Positions 23,821 to 32,736 of a stretch of 50,721 nucleotides of DNA are shown one piece after another. Each line of letters begins with the position of its first letter. Position 1 is the stretch's first letter. The translations under genes and the position numbers were made by a program. The notes beneath the pieces are model-generated. The model was not told the DNA's origin. It saw only the letters and a list, made by a program, of their open reading frames with translations, and did no database searches. The DNA is from an uncultured Lachnospiraceae bacterium (GTDB lineage Bacteria > Bacillota > Clostridia > Lachnospirales > Lachnospiraceae), in NCBI GenBank assembly GCA_937910785.1, contig CALDLG010000170.1, forward strand, positions 1 to 50,721, given 5' to 3'.

Positions 23821-26523
23821 CTATTGCTGTGGCGGCTGTTCCGGGGGCTGCTCCGGCGGCGGAGCCTCCGGGTTGGCAGCCGCGGCAGCCTGCGCATTTC
23901 GGATGTTGATTTCGTTCTGCTGAGCCGCGATAACCTGCTCATAGTCCGGATTGGCGAAAAATTCCATATTATGCGGACAGATATTGTTGGTTTGTGCCGC
24001 GGGAACCATCGTTACGGAGCCGTCTTCATTGACTACCTCTGTCATGGCGTTAGGAGATCCGCTTAATAGAGATGCATCCTCGATCAGCGGCAATTCCCGT
24101 ACACCGTCTACCTTGAACGGACAAAATTCCGTAGCGGGCAGCTGGCAGTAATTACAGATCGGTCCGGCATAATGAATATTGCATGTTTCCGTCGGAGTGG
24201 TTCCTTCCGCAAAATATTCGGTCCGGAGAGTTCCGTCACACAGCCCGGCGATCGGCAGCTTGCCGGAGCGGGAGCATACCGTAGCGGTAACAATGCCCGC
24301 AGGTACATTGAAGGACTGGCTTGGCAGATCTTCATGGATTTTGGCCATGACTGTACGCCATAGTTTCTTGGCAAGATTTTTTTCATCACCGGATAATTTG
24401 ACGTTGTTATCAAAGCCGGCCCATGTGGTGGCGGTATAGTATGGCGTGTAGCCGGAAAACCAGACGTCGTTATAGTCGGATGTCGTACCGGTCTTTCCGG
24501 CGATGGCCATGTTGCCGTTTCCGAAGTTTACGGAACCGCCGGTGCCGCTCGTAACAACGTCAACCATAGCATCCGTAAGCAGGAACGCGGTTGTTTCCTT
24601 GATAACCTGTTTGGACTGTGAGGTGGTATTATCCAAAATGACATTGCCATCATGATCCAATACCTTGGTATATAATTTCGGTTTAATGTAAGTCCCGCCG
24701 TTGGCGATGCAGGCATATGAGGCGTTTAATTCCTCATTGGTAACGCCGTTTGTAATGCCTCCGAGGGCCAGAGACTGCTGGATGTCGGAGAAAATCTCTC
24801 CGTTAATTTCCTTTCGTTCTTCCAGTGTTGTGAAGCCGAAATTCATGAGATAATCAAAACCGAGCTGCGGCGTGATCCAGGTCAGCGCTTTGACGGTAAC
24901 GATGTTCATGGAGTCGCGGATACCGTCTCTTAAAGAGGAAAGACCTCTGTATGCTTCGCCGTACCAGTTCGCAACCGGGCGGCCGCTGGCATAATTAAAC
25001 GGCGCATCGTCGATAATGGTGGCCAGCGTCAGTCCCGCACTGTCTAAGGCGGGCGCATAGGTCGATACGACTTTAAAGGTAGAACCCGGCTGTCTGACCG
25101 TATCGGTTGCCCGGTTTAATGTCCGGCTCCCCGATTTGGCGCCTCGTCCGCCTTCCATTGCTACGACATAGCCCGTGCTCTGGTCTTCGACGACGAGGGA
25201 TACCTGAGGCTGAGGCGTTAAAGAAATCGTTTCGGTGAAGACTTCGTCGCCCTCCTGAAGGATCGCTTCCTTGTAAAGTTCGATATCCATATAGGCTTCA
25301 TCCTGTGAGGTATAGATCAGGTTGTAGCCGGTCTTGGCCTCCCGCCAGAAGCTGCGGAACATTTCCGTACTGTAATTCGTCCGGTCGCCGTTCTCGTTTA
25401 CTACGGTCAGTTCATAGTTCAGATACCATTTGGTATTTTCCGGGAAGTTGCTTTCATCAGCGAATATTTCATCGCAGATCGACTGAATGGCAGGGTCCTG
25501 TGTGGAATAAATTTTCAGGCCGCCGCTGTACAGCAGCGTGTAGGCCTGTGTTTCATTGTAGCCTGCTGCGATCAGGTCTTCCAATACATCGTCCGTAAGC
25601 GCATCTACGAAGTATGTATTTACGGTAGATTCGCCATTTTCCGAATCGACGATCTGAATGCGGGAGTAAACGTCGTCAGCCATTGCTTCCTCAAACTGTT
25701 CCTGAGAGATATACCCCTGTTCCAGCATATGCCGAAGAACCTTTTCACGCCGCTCCGCATTTTTTTCCGGATGGGTGATCGGATTATATTTGGTAGGATT
25801 CTGTGTAATGCTTGCGATTACGGCACATTCGGACAGGTTCAGATCGCTGACGGACTTGTTGAAGTACCGCAGAGAAGCTGCCTGTACGCCGAGCGTGTTC
25901 TGACCGAGATTGATCGTATTCATATAATTGATCAGGATATCGTCCTTATCCATGACCTTTTCCAGCTCCAGCGCAAGATACTGTTCCTGAATCTTACGCT
26001 TCATCCGGTCCGCGAAGGAATCTTCGCTTGTCCAGTCCGTAAAAACGTTGTTCTTTAAGAGCTGCTGGGTAATGGTGCTGGCGCCTTCGGAAAAATGAAA
26101 TTTATTTTTGATACCGATTGCTGCGGCCCGCAGGATACCCTTGATGTCGATGCCGTTATGATCATAGAAACGTTCATCTTCCACGGCTACGAAAGCGTGT
26201 GCCAGATCTTCGGGAACCATTTCCATGCTGACCGGAATCCGGTTGGAATCCGTAGATACCAGTTTGGCGGTCTGATTGCCTTCTATGTCGTATACGAAGG
26301 TTGAAAAACCGGACGGCGTAACATCTATATTGCCAATATCGGGAGCCGTTGCGAGAATGCCTTTAAAGACACCGATTCCGGCGCTGGCTCCGAGTACGGC
26401 GGCCGAAATAAGGAAGAGCAGAATTACCTGAACAAAGGTAAAGCCAAGCTTTCTGCCCCACTTACCGCCTTTTGCATTGAGTGCCTTCTGTTTTTTGCGG
26501 ACACCACGTTTACCATAATTCAT
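23821..26523 (-). CDS. class A penicillin-binding protein (PBP1A type)
   Basis: This bifunctional peptidoglycan synthase polymerises glycan strands and cross-links peptides. The 900-residue protein has a basic cytoplasmic start, one membrane span (VQVILLFLISAAVLGASA), a GT51 glycosyltransferase domain with AFVAVEDERFYDHNG and GASTITQQLLKN, and a transpeptidase domain with STFK (Ser near 480), SMN (near 537) and KTGTT (near 674). The C terminus adds several cysteines (CSRSG, CDGT, CNIHYAGPICNYC, CPF) and a Pro/Gln-rich tail. I start at ATG 26523 (MNYGKRGVRKK). In-frame ATG 26535 sits in the AAAGGCATGG context shared with three other genes. The next gene upstream is divergent. Confidence 0.93.
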   Translation of the reverse strand: MNYGKRGVRKKQKALNAKGGKWGRKLGFTFVQVILLFLISAAVLGASAGIGVFKGILATAPDIGNIDVTPSGFSTFVYDIEGNQTAKLVSTDSNRIPVSMEMVPEDLAHAFVAVEDERFYDHNGIDIKGILRAAAIGIKNKFHFSEGASTITQQLLKNNVFTDWTSEDSFADRMKRKIQEQYLALELEKVMDKDDILINYMNTINLGQNTLGVQAASLRYFNKSVSDLNLSECAVIASITQNPTKYNPITHPEKNAERREKVLRHMLEQGYISQEQFEEAMADDVYSRIQIVDSENGESTVNTYFVDALTDDVLEDLIAAGYNETQAYTLLYSGGLKIYSTQDPAIQSICDEIFADESNFPENTKWYLNYELTVVNENGDRTNYSTEMFRSFWREAKTGYNLIYTSQDEAYMDIELYKEAILQEGDEVFTETISLTPQPQVSLVVEDQSTGYVVAMEGGRGAKSGSRTLNRATDTVRQPGSTFKVVSTYAPALDSAGLTLATIIDDAPFNYASGRPVANWYGEAYRGLSSLRDGIRDSMNIVTVKALTWITPQLGFDYLMNFGFTTLEERKEINGEIFSDIQQSLALGGITNGVTNEELNASYACIANGGTYIKPKLYTKVLDHDGNVILDNTTSQSKQVIKETTAFLLTDAMVDVVTSGTGGSVNFGNGNMAIAGKTGTTSDYNDVWFSGYTPYYTATTWAGFDNNVKLSGDEKNLAKKLWRTVMAKIHEDLPSQSFNVPAGIVTATVCSRSGKLPIAGLCDGTLRTEYFAEGTTPTETCNIHYAGPICNYCQLPATEFCPFKVDGVRELPLIEDASLLSGSPNAMTEVVNEDGSVTMVPAAQTNNICPHNMEFFANPDYEQVIAAQQNEINIRNAQAAAAANPEAPPPEQPPEQPPQQ

Positions 26524-26709
26524 ATCGATAACCATGCCTTTCGTAAAATCCATATAAATGTAATTATAACCCAAATATGCGGTGAAAGGAAGATTTTTAT
26601 GTGATCTTCATGATATATTAAGAATTGTTCACAATTTTATACACTTTTATTCCCGCCTGTGTTAAGATAAAAAACAGGCATATCGGAGGAAAGTGAAGGT
26701 AGCTGGCGA

Positions 26710-27366
26710 ATGGAAACGGAAAGCAGAAAAGAACCTTATCGAATCGTTGAACGGGGCGGAGTCGGGGAGATTGAAGAAAAGAAATCCCGTTTTATTGCAT
26801 ATGTCAGTCCGGCGGAAACGGAGGAGGAGGCGCTCGCCTTTCTGGAGACGGTGAAAAAGAAGCATTGGGATGCCAGGCATAACTGCTATGCGTATGTGTT
26901 GGGGGAACGGGCACAGATGATGCGCTTTTCGGATGACGGAGAGCCTTCGGGGACTGCCGGGAAGCCGATTCTGGAGGTTTTGCTGGGAGCGGAGGTGCGG
27001 AATGTCATCGTCGTTGTTACCAGATATTTTGGAGGAACGCTTCTTGGGACAGGAGGGCTTGTGCGCGCCTATACACAGGCAACGCAGGCCGGACTGGCAG
27101 GAAGCGTGGTACGCACGATGCGGTATGGCGTTTTACTCGGTATTACAACGGATTATAACGGGATCGGCCGGATACAATATTTACTGGGTATGAGAAAGAT
27201 TCCGATAGAAGAGCCGGAATATACGGACGTGGTTACTTTGAAGGTTAAGGTTCCTTCCGAGGAGGAGACGGCCGTCAGGAAGGAGATTACCGAGGCTACC
27301 GCGGGAAGGGCCCGGATTGAAAAGATTGACAGTCTGTATTATGCGGCCGGAGCGGAAGAAGCGTAG
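26710..27366 (+). CDS. YigZ/IMPACT family protein
   Basis: YigZ proteins have an N-terminal domain related to eukaryotic IMPACT and a C-terminal EF-G domain V-like fold; they are thought to act near translation or as a peptidase-like enzyme, but the role is not settled. The 218-residue protein shows the diagnostic KKSRFIAYVSPAETEEEA, HWDARHNCYAYVLG, RFSDDGEPSGTAGKPILEVL and VVVTRYFGGTLLGTGGLVRAY segments. The C-terminal part (YNGIGRIQYLLG onward) matches the second domain. AAGG lies 10 nt before ATG 26710. The protein is soluble and probably cytoplasmic. Confidence 0.92.
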   Translation: METESRKEPYRIVERGGVGEIEEKKSRFIAYVSPAETEEEALAFLETVKKKHWDARHNCYAYVLGERAQMMRFSDDGEPSGTAGKPILEVLLGAEVRNVIVVVTRYFGGTLLGTGGLVRAYTQATQAGLAGSVVRTMRYGVLLGITTDYNGIGRIQYLLGMRKIPIEEPEYTDVVTLKVKVPSEEETAVRKEITEATAGRARIEKIDSLYYAAGAEEA

Positions 27367-27499
27367 ATCTGAGTTTTTGAAGTGTGCCATAGCGGCATGA
27401 ATGAGGCTGTGGAAGCTGCCGCAATCATGGAGCCGTTTTGGCATGGAGGCTGCGCAATCCGTCTGTGGGTCGGCACATACGGCTAAGAAGGGAGGTTTT

Positions 27500-28834
27500 A
27501 TGATGGAAGAAATCGTAGAACTGTTAAATACGGGGCAGTATTTGAAGCTCCGCCAGCGGATTACGAATTATAACGTGGCGGATATTGCGGCTTATATGGA
27601 GAAGATGGAGCAGGATGAGGTATTGAAGCTGTTCCGTATTCTGCCCAAAAGCATGGCGGCGGATGTTTTCTCCTATCTGGAGATCGAAACGGAGCAGTAT
27701 ATCATCACTTCCATGTCGGAAAAGGATGCGGCCAATATTATCGATCATCTGATGGCGGACGATGCGACGGATCTTCTGGAAGAAATGCCCGCCAATGTGG
27801 TAAAGCGGCTGTTAGCGCACGCAAGCGCGGAGACGAGAAGGGATATCAATCATCTGCTGCGTTATCCGGAGGACTCCGCCGGAAGCATTATGACGGTGGA
27901 ATATGTGGATCTGAAGGAAACGCTGACGGTGGAACAGGCGATTGCCCGAATCCGGAAGGTCGGTGTGGACAGCGAAACGATCAATATCTGTTATGTGCTG
28001 GACCAGAGAAGAACGCTGGTGGGTACGGTGGCCCTCCGTTATCTGCTTCTCAGTGCGCCGGATGCGGTGATCGGCGATATTATGAATGAAAATATCATTT
28101 CCCTGCATACCATGATGGATCAGGAGGAAGTGGCGAGGCAGTTCAAAAAATATGACTTTACGTCGATGCCCGTTGTAGATAACGAGGACAGGCTTGTGGG
28201 CATTATTACGGTCGATGACGTTGTCGATATTCTTGAAGAAGAGACGACGGAGGATATTGAAAAGATGGCGGCTATCGTGCCGTCCGATAAGCCATATATG
28301 AAAACGGGTGTTATCGAATCCTGGAAGAAGCGTATTCCATGGCTTTTGCTGTTGATGATATCCGCAACCTTTACCGGGAAAATCATTTCTTCTTTCGAAG
28401 ATGCCCTGAGCAGATATGTGGTGCTGACCGCTTTCATCCCGATGCTGATGGATACCGGCGGAAATGCGGGCGGGCAGGCGAGTGCGGTCATTATCCGAGG
28501 CCTGTCTCTGGATGAGATTCAGTTTGGGGACTGGCTGACGGTCGTATGGAAAGAAATACGGACGGCGGTGCTGTGCGGCCTGACACTGGCGGGCTGCAAT
28601 GTCGTCAAGATGCTTGTGGTGGAGCGCGTCAGCATCCAGGTGGCCTTTGTTGTCAGTATTACGCTGTTTCTGGCCGTCATCGTAGCGAAGGTCGTAGGTT
28701 CCACCCTGCCGATGATCGCCAAAAAAATAGGAATGGACCCGGCCGTGATGGCGAGTCCATTTATCACAACGATCGTGGATGCGATTTCCCTGCTGATTTA
28801 TTTCAGGATCGCGACGATTGCGCTTGGCATATAA
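27500..28834 (+). CDS. mgtE: magnesium transporter MgtE
   Basis: MgtE is a Mg2+ channel gated by cytoplasmic Mg2+ binding. The 444-residue protein has the N-terminal superhelical domain (about 1-130, LRQRITNYNVADIAAYMEKM), two CBS domains (SAGSIMTVEYVDLKETLTV and IGDIMNENIISLH plus FTSMPVVDNEDRLVGIITVDD), and five membrane helices from about residue 285. The pore-lining MLMDTGGNAGGQASAVIIRG and a C-terminal MDPAVMASPFITTIVD segment are characteristic. GGGAGG precedes ATG 27500. No M-box magnesium riboswitch is visible in the 133 nt after yigZ. It converges on typA with a gap of only 14 nt. Confidence 0.96.
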   Translation: MMEEIVELLNTGQYLKLRQRITNYNVADIAAYMEKMEQDEVLKLFRILPKSMAADVFSYLEIETEQYIITSMSEKDAANIIDHLMADDATDLLEEMPANVVKRLLAHASAETRRDINHLLRYPEDSAGSIMTVEYVDLKETLTVEQAIARIRKVGVDSETINICYVLDQRRTLVGTVALRYLLLSAPDAVIGDIMNENIISLHTMMDQEEVARQFKKYDFTSMPVVDNEDRLVGIITVDDVVDILEEETTEDIEKMAAIVPSDKPYMKTGVIESWKKRIPWLLLLMISATFTGKIISSFEDALSRYVVLTAFIPMLMDTGGNAGGQASAVIIRGLSLDEIQFGDWLTVVWKEIRTAVLCGLTLAGCNVVKMLVVERVSIQVAFVVSITLFLAVIVAKVVGSTLPMIAKKIGMDPAVMASPFITTIVDAISLLIYFRIATIALGI

Positions 28835-28848
28835 CGATTGTTATTTGA

Positions 28849-30696
28849 TCAGGCATTGGCCTTTGCCGCCGCCGAGATGGCAGCGCGTTTTCTCTGGGTA
28901 GGGTCCAGAATCTTTTTCCGGATGCGGAGGCTTGTGGGTGTTACCTCCAGAAGCTCGTCCGTATCGATGAATTCAAGAGCCTGCTCCAGACTCAGCACCC
29001 TGGGCGGCGTCAGGCGAAGGGCTTCGTCTGCGCTGGAGGAGCGGGTGTTTGTCAGCTGTTTTTTCTTGCAGACATTCAGTTCGATATCCTCGCCGCGGCC
29101 GTTCTGACCGACGATCATACCGGAGTATACCTTCGTGCCGGGACCGATGAAGAGCGTGCCGCGCTCCTGCGCGTTAAAAAGACCGTAGGTAATGGCTTCT
29201 CCGGCTTCGAAGGCGATGAGGGAGCCCTGCTTGCGGTATTGAATATCCCCCTTGTAGGGGCCGTAGCCGTCAAAAACGCTGTTCATAATGCCGTTTCCCT
29301 TCGTATCGGTCATAAATTCTCCCCGATAGCCGATCAGTCCTCTGGAGGGAATGGAAAACTCCAGTCTCGTATACCCTCCGGAAGCCTGTCCCATATTTTT
29401 CAGCTCCCCTTTTCTTTTGCTCAGTTTTTCGATGACCGTACCGGAAAATTCTTCGGGCACGTCTATATAGGTCAGTTCCATCGGCTCGGTTTTATGGCCG
29501 TTTTCGTCTGTTCTATACAGAACCTCCGCTTTGCTGACCGCGAATTCATAGCCTTCCCTGCGCATATTTTCAATCAGAACGGACAGATGAAGCTCACCCC
29601 GGCCGGAAACCTTGAAGGCTTCGGTCGTATCGGTTTCCTCGACCCGGAGAGAGACATCCGTATTGAGTTCCCGGAAAAGCCTGTCGCGGATATGACGGCT
29701 TGTCACATATTTTCCCTCCTGTCCGGCGAGCGGCGAGTCGTTGACGATGAAGTGCATGGCGATCGTCGGCTCCGAAATCTTCTGGAACGGAATCGGTTCC
29801 GGTCTGTCCGGTGAGCAGAGCGTATCTCCGATATGAATATCGGCAATGCCGGAGATGGCGACGATGGAGCCGATGCCGGCCTCTTTGACTTCGACCTTAT
29901 TTAATCCGTCATATTCGTAGAGCTTGCTGACTTTTACCTTCTTTTGCTTATCGGGCTCGTGGTGATTGACGATGACGACTTCCTGATTGACCCTGATGGT
30001 ACCGTTATCCACCTTGCCGACGCCGATACGGCCTACATATTCGTTATAGTCAATGGTACTGATCAGGACCTGTGTGCCGCGCTCCGGATCGCCGCAGGGC
30101 GCCGGAATATGCTCTAAGATGGTATCGAACAGGGGGGTCATATCCCTGCCTTTTACGGTAATCTGTGTGGTCGCGGTCCCGGCTTTGGCGGAAGCATAGA
30201 CGAACGGACAGTCCAGCTGTTTGTCGTTGGCATCCAGATCCATCAGGAGCTCCAGAACCTCGTCCACGACCTGAAGCGGCCTGGCTTCCGGCCGGTCGCA
30301 TTTATTGACGCACACGATTACGGCCAGATCCAGCTCCAGCGCTTTTTTCAGGACGAATTTGGTCTGAGGCATGGGACCCTCAAAAGCGTCCACAACCAGG
30401 ACAACGCCGTCCACCATCTTCAGGACGCGCTCCACCTCGCCGCCGAAGTCCGCATGACCTGGGGTGTCGATGATATTGATCTTCACGTCTTTATACATTA
30501 CGGCTGTATTTTTGGAAAGAATCGTGATTCCGCGTTCCCGTTCGATATCGTTGGAATCCATGACGCGTTCGGCAACCTCCTGATTTTCCCGGAATACACC
30601 GCTCTGCTTCAGAAGTTCATCGACCAGCGTCGTCTTGCCATGGTCTACATGGGCGATAATTGCGATATTTCTGACATCTTCTCGTGTTTTGTTCAT
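28849..30696 (-). CDS. typA: ribosome-associated translational GTPase TypA/BipA
   Basis: TypA is an EF-G-like GTPase that binds the 70S ribosome and supports assembly and growth under stress such as cold. The 615-residue protein shows G1 AHVDHGKTT, the switch RERGITILSKNT, G3 DTPGHADFGGEVERVL, G4 NKCDRP, then the EF-G-like domains and the C-terminal SIPSRGLIGYRGEFMTDT typical of BipA. The start is ATG 30696 (MNKTREDVRNIAIIAH); GAGAGGAG lies 13 nt upstream. The promoter at 30964-30992 gives a leader of about 260 nt that contains the 188-nt inverted-repeat element at 30735-30922. Confidence 0.96.
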   Translation of the reverse strand: MNKTREDVRNIAIIAHVDHGKTTLVDELLKQSGVFRENQEVAERVMDSNDIERERGITILSKNTAVMYKDVKINIIDTPGHADFGGEVERVLKMVDGVVLVVDAFEGPMPQTKFVLKKALELDLAVIVCVNKCDRPEARPLQVVDEVLELLMDLDANDKQLDCPFVYASAKAGTATTQITVKGRDMTPLFDTILEHIPAPCGDPERGTQVLISTIDYNEYVGRIGVGKVDNGTIRVNQEVVIVNHHEPDKQKKVKVSKLYEYDGLNKVEVKEAGIGSIVAISGIADIHIGDTLCSPDRPEPIPFQKISEPTIAMHFIVNDSPLAGQEGKYVTSRHIRDRLFRELNTDVSLRVEETDTTEAFKVSGRGELHLSVLIENMRREGYEFAVSKAEVLYRTDENGHKTEPMELTYIDVPEEFSGTVIEKLSKRKGELKNMGQASGGYTRLEFSIPSRGLIGYRGEFMTDTKGNGIMNSVFDGYGPYKGDIQYRKQGSLIAFEAGEAITYGLFNAQERGTLFIGPGTKVYSGMIVGQNGRGEDIELNVCKKKQLTNTRSSSADEALRLTPPRVLSLEQALEFIDTDELLEVTPTSLRIRKKILDPTQRKRAAISAAAKANA

Positions 30697-30734
30697 GAAA
30701 TTGTAAAACTCCTCTCTAAATACGTTGAAAGATT

Positions 30735-30922
30735 TCGAGAATCCAAAACGGCCGGCGGCGGGAAAAATCTTTCTCCTGCCGGGCCCTCGAAAAAGTGCCG
30801 GCACTTGGATCTCAAGGAGCCTGCGACGCGGAAATCCTTAGTACCGCTGCACTTTTTAATGGAGCGGAAGCGTGCCCAAAGGGGAAAGATTTTTCCCGCC
30901 GCCGGCCGTTTTGGATTCTCGA
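30735..30922 (-). repeat. 188-bp element with perfect 39-bp inverted repeats in the typA leader
   Basis: Positions 30735-30773 and 30884-30922 are exact reverse complements over 39 bp. They start TCGAGAATCC at the left edge and end GGATTCTCGA at the right. The 110-nt interior holds a second nested pair, AAAAAGTGC (30790-30798) and GCACTTTTT (30849-30857), and the palindrome GTGCCGGCAC (30795-30804). The GC-rich arms differ from the AT-rich flanks. It encodes no protein. It looks like a MITE or a family of palindromic intergenic elements, transcribed as part of the typA mRNA. No other copy lies in this window. Confidence 0.85.
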
Positions 30923-30963
30923 AGGCAATTACTTTTCCGAATATTCTTCCACACCAAAAACAC

Positions 30964-30992
30964 AGTATAACACTATGGAGTCGATCTTGCAA
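30964..30992 (-). promoter_or_regulatory. promoter of typA
   Basis: On the minus strand TTGCAA (30987-30992) and TATACT (30964-30969) are spaced by 17 nt. Transcription would start about 260 nt before the typA start codon. Confidence 0.7.
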
Positions 30993-31131
30993 GTGAGGAG
31001 GCGCGCGGTTTTTGCGCGATTTTTGCGCGACCACTGACAGTTCTAAATCAGGAATCCCTTCATATATTGATAATACATACCGGAAAAATTCTTAAAGAGT
31101 AAGATTCTTTACAAAGAAGGGAGAACAAAAC

Positions 31132-31767
31132 ATGACAGATAAGGTAATTGAAAACAACCAGGTGACGATTATGGGAGAAATAGCGGGTGATTTCCAGTTC
31201 AGTCACGAAATTTTTGGAGAAGGATTCTATATGGTGGATATCAGTGTGGACCGGCTGAGCGATTCTACGGACATTATCCCCGTTATGGTATCGGAGAGAC
31301 TGCTTGACGTGAGCGATGATTATAAGGGCATGAAGATCAGCATTACGGGACAGTTCCGCTCTTATAACAGGCATGAGGAAAAGAAGAATAAATTAGTGCT
31401 TTCCGTATTTGCAAGGGAAATTGAATTTGTAGATGATATAGAAGAGAGTGCGAAGACCAATCAGATTTTTTTGGACGGCTATATCTGTAAGACGCCGATT
31501 TACCGGAAAACGCCTCTCGGAAGAGAAATTGCGGACTTATTGCTGGCAGTGAACCGCCCCTACGGGAAATCGGATTACATACCCTGTATCTGCTGGGGAA
31601 GAAATGCGCGGTTTGCCAGTACCTTTGAGGTGGGCAGCAGGTGTGCGGTCTGGGGAAGGATTCAGAGCAGGGAATATATGAAAAAAATTTCCGAAGACCA
31701 GCTGGAAAGGCGGACCGCGTATGAAGTGTCGGTCAGCAAACTGGAGATCGTGGAGGAGGAACAGTAA
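31132..31767 (+). CDS. tandem OB-fold single-stranded DNA-binding-like protein
   Basis: This 211-residue protein seems to hold two SSB-type OB folds. The first (about 5-105) has NNQVTIMGEIAGDFQFSHE and the YKGMKISITGQFRSYN strand; the second (about 112-205) is a clearer SSB fold with NQIFLDGYICKTPIYRKTPLG-like start, IADLLLAVNRPYGKSDYIPC and WGRIQSREYMKK. The acidic C-terminal tip normal for SSB is reduced to EIVEEEQ. Two OB folds in one chain recall dimeric SSBs of the Deinococcus type. AAGAAGGGAG precedes ATG 31132. It is divergent from typA and 75 nt before a CobO-like gene. A role in replication, repair or mobile-DNA handling is inferred. Confidence 0.75.
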   Translation: MTDKVIENNQVTIMGEIAGDFQFSHEIFGEGFYMVDISVDRLSDSTDIIPVMVSERLLDVSDDYKGMKISITGQFRSYNRHEEKKNKLVLSVFAREIEFVDDIEESAKTNQIFLDGYICKTPIYRKTPLGREIADLLLAVNRPYGKSDYIPCICWGRNARFASTFEVGSRCAVWGRIQSREYMKKISEDQLERRTAYEVSVSKLEIVEEEQ

Positions 31768-31842
31768 AGAAGTTGCGTTTCCATCATAATTGTGCTATGA
31801 TAAGCATCAGATTTTACGATGCTGTTATTTTTGAGGTGCAAT

Positions 31843-32346
31843 ATGAAAAAAGGAATGATTTATATTTACAGCGGTGAAGGGCATGGAAAGTCTCCTGCGG
31901 CATACGGCAGGGCGCTGCAGACGGCATGCAGGGGAGAAGATGTCGTGATCATCCGTTTCCTGAAAGGGAGAGGTCTTTCGGATTCGGAGTACATAAGGCG
32001 TCTGGAGCCGGAGATCAAAATATTCCGTTTTGAAAAGTCGGACGAAAATTTTATCAGTCTTTCCGACGAAAGAAAGGCGGAGGAAATTCATAATATCAGG
32101 AACGGACTGAATTTCGCCAAAAAAGTGATGAATACGGATGAATGCAGCCTGTTGATTCTGGATGAAGTGCTTGAGCTTCTGAATATCGATATCATTACGG
32201 TGGAGGAACTGAAAAATATATTGTTATGTAAACCGGATGGGATGGATATTATCATGACCGGCGCAACGACGAAGGAAGCGGTGTATGCGCTGGCCGATGA
32301 AGTAACGAAGGTGGAGACCTGTGCCCGTGCGGACGGCGGGAACTGA
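31843..32346 (+). CDS. CobO/BtuR-like P-loop ATPase, atypical
   Basis: The closest family is ATP:cob(I)alamin adenosyltransferase (CobO/CobA/BtuR), which adenosylates corrinoids. The 167-residue protein matches the family in size and order: P-loop IYSGEGHGKSPAAYGRAL near residues 7-24, a VVIIRFLKG strand, LLILDEVLELLNIDII, and DIIMTGATTKEAVYALAD. The P-loop departs from the usual GNGKGKTTAA: it has GKSP in place of GKTT and lacks the first Lys. No other cobalamin gene is nearby. Adenosylation is plausible but the altered loop leaves room for another nucleotide-dependent role. The start is ATG 31843 behind TTGAGGTGC. Confidence 0.7.
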   Translation: MKKGMIYIYSGEGHGKSPAAYGRALQTACRGEDVVIIRFLKGRGLSDSEYIRRLEPEIKIFRFEKSDENFISLSDERKAEEIHNIRNGLNFAKKVMNTDECSLLILDEVLELLNIDIITVEELKNILLCKPDGMDIIMTGATTKEAVYALADEVTKVETCARADGGN

Positions 32347-32395
32347 GAGAAGACCCGAAAAAGATGCCCAAAACGCCAAAGTTTTGCACATTGCC

Positions 32396-32424
32396 TTGAC
32401 AGAAAAGCAGGGCAATGTTAAGAT
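32396..32424 (+). promoter_or_regulatory. promoter of the dapA riboswitch transcript
   Basis: TTGACA (32396-32401) and TAAGAT (32419-32424) are spaced by 17 nt, just upstream of the lysine riboswitch. Confidence 0.75.
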
Positions 32425-32446
32425 AATACATAATCATACATAAGTT

Positions 32447-32607
32447 GATAGAGGTTGCATTTTTTATGAGTAATATGTGGATGCGGCAGGCGCAGGAGAA
32501 ACATTTTGAAAGGGAAAAATGCCGAAAGGAAGAATGACCTGCTTGTTTTTTCTTGGGCATACAGTTAAGAGCTGTATGACTGTCATCGAATCAGATGGGG
32601 CGCTATC
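32447..32607 (+). promoter_or_regulatory. lysine riboswitch (L box)
   Basis: The aptamer opens with GATAGAGGTTGC and closes with GGGGCGCTATC, so GATAG (32447-32451) pairs with CTATC (32603-32607) as P1. In between are the hallmark GAGTA, GAAAGG, GCCGAAAG and TTGGGC segments, the hairpin CATACAG/CTGTATG and the ACTGTCA near the 3' side. The order and spacing match the lysC-type L box. Lysine binding should favour the terminator at 32641-32669 and switch off dapA-dapB. Confidence 0.88.
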
Positions 32608-32640
32608 CGAATATTTAGAAAACAAATATTTAGAAAAATA

Positions 32641-32669
32641 AAGCTGGCTCATTTGAGTCAGCTTTTTGT
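32641..32669 (+). terminator. riboswitch-controlled terminator before dapA
   Basis: AAGCTGGCTC (32641-32650) and GAGTCAGCTT (32655-32664) form a 10-bp stem with loop ATTT, followed by TTTTTG. It lies 33 nt after the riboswitch and before the dapA start, as expected for transcriptional control. Confidence 0.88.
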
Positions 32670-32736
32670 CAGCATGGGAATGGTTTGCCGGAGGCGGCAT
32701 GCGTTGTTCAGAATTTCAGGTCAGGAGGAGAAGAGT

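Noticed and set aside
27367..27499. Possible M-box magnesium riboswitch before mgtE
   Set aside because: The stretch is too short and shows none of the conserved M-box segments.
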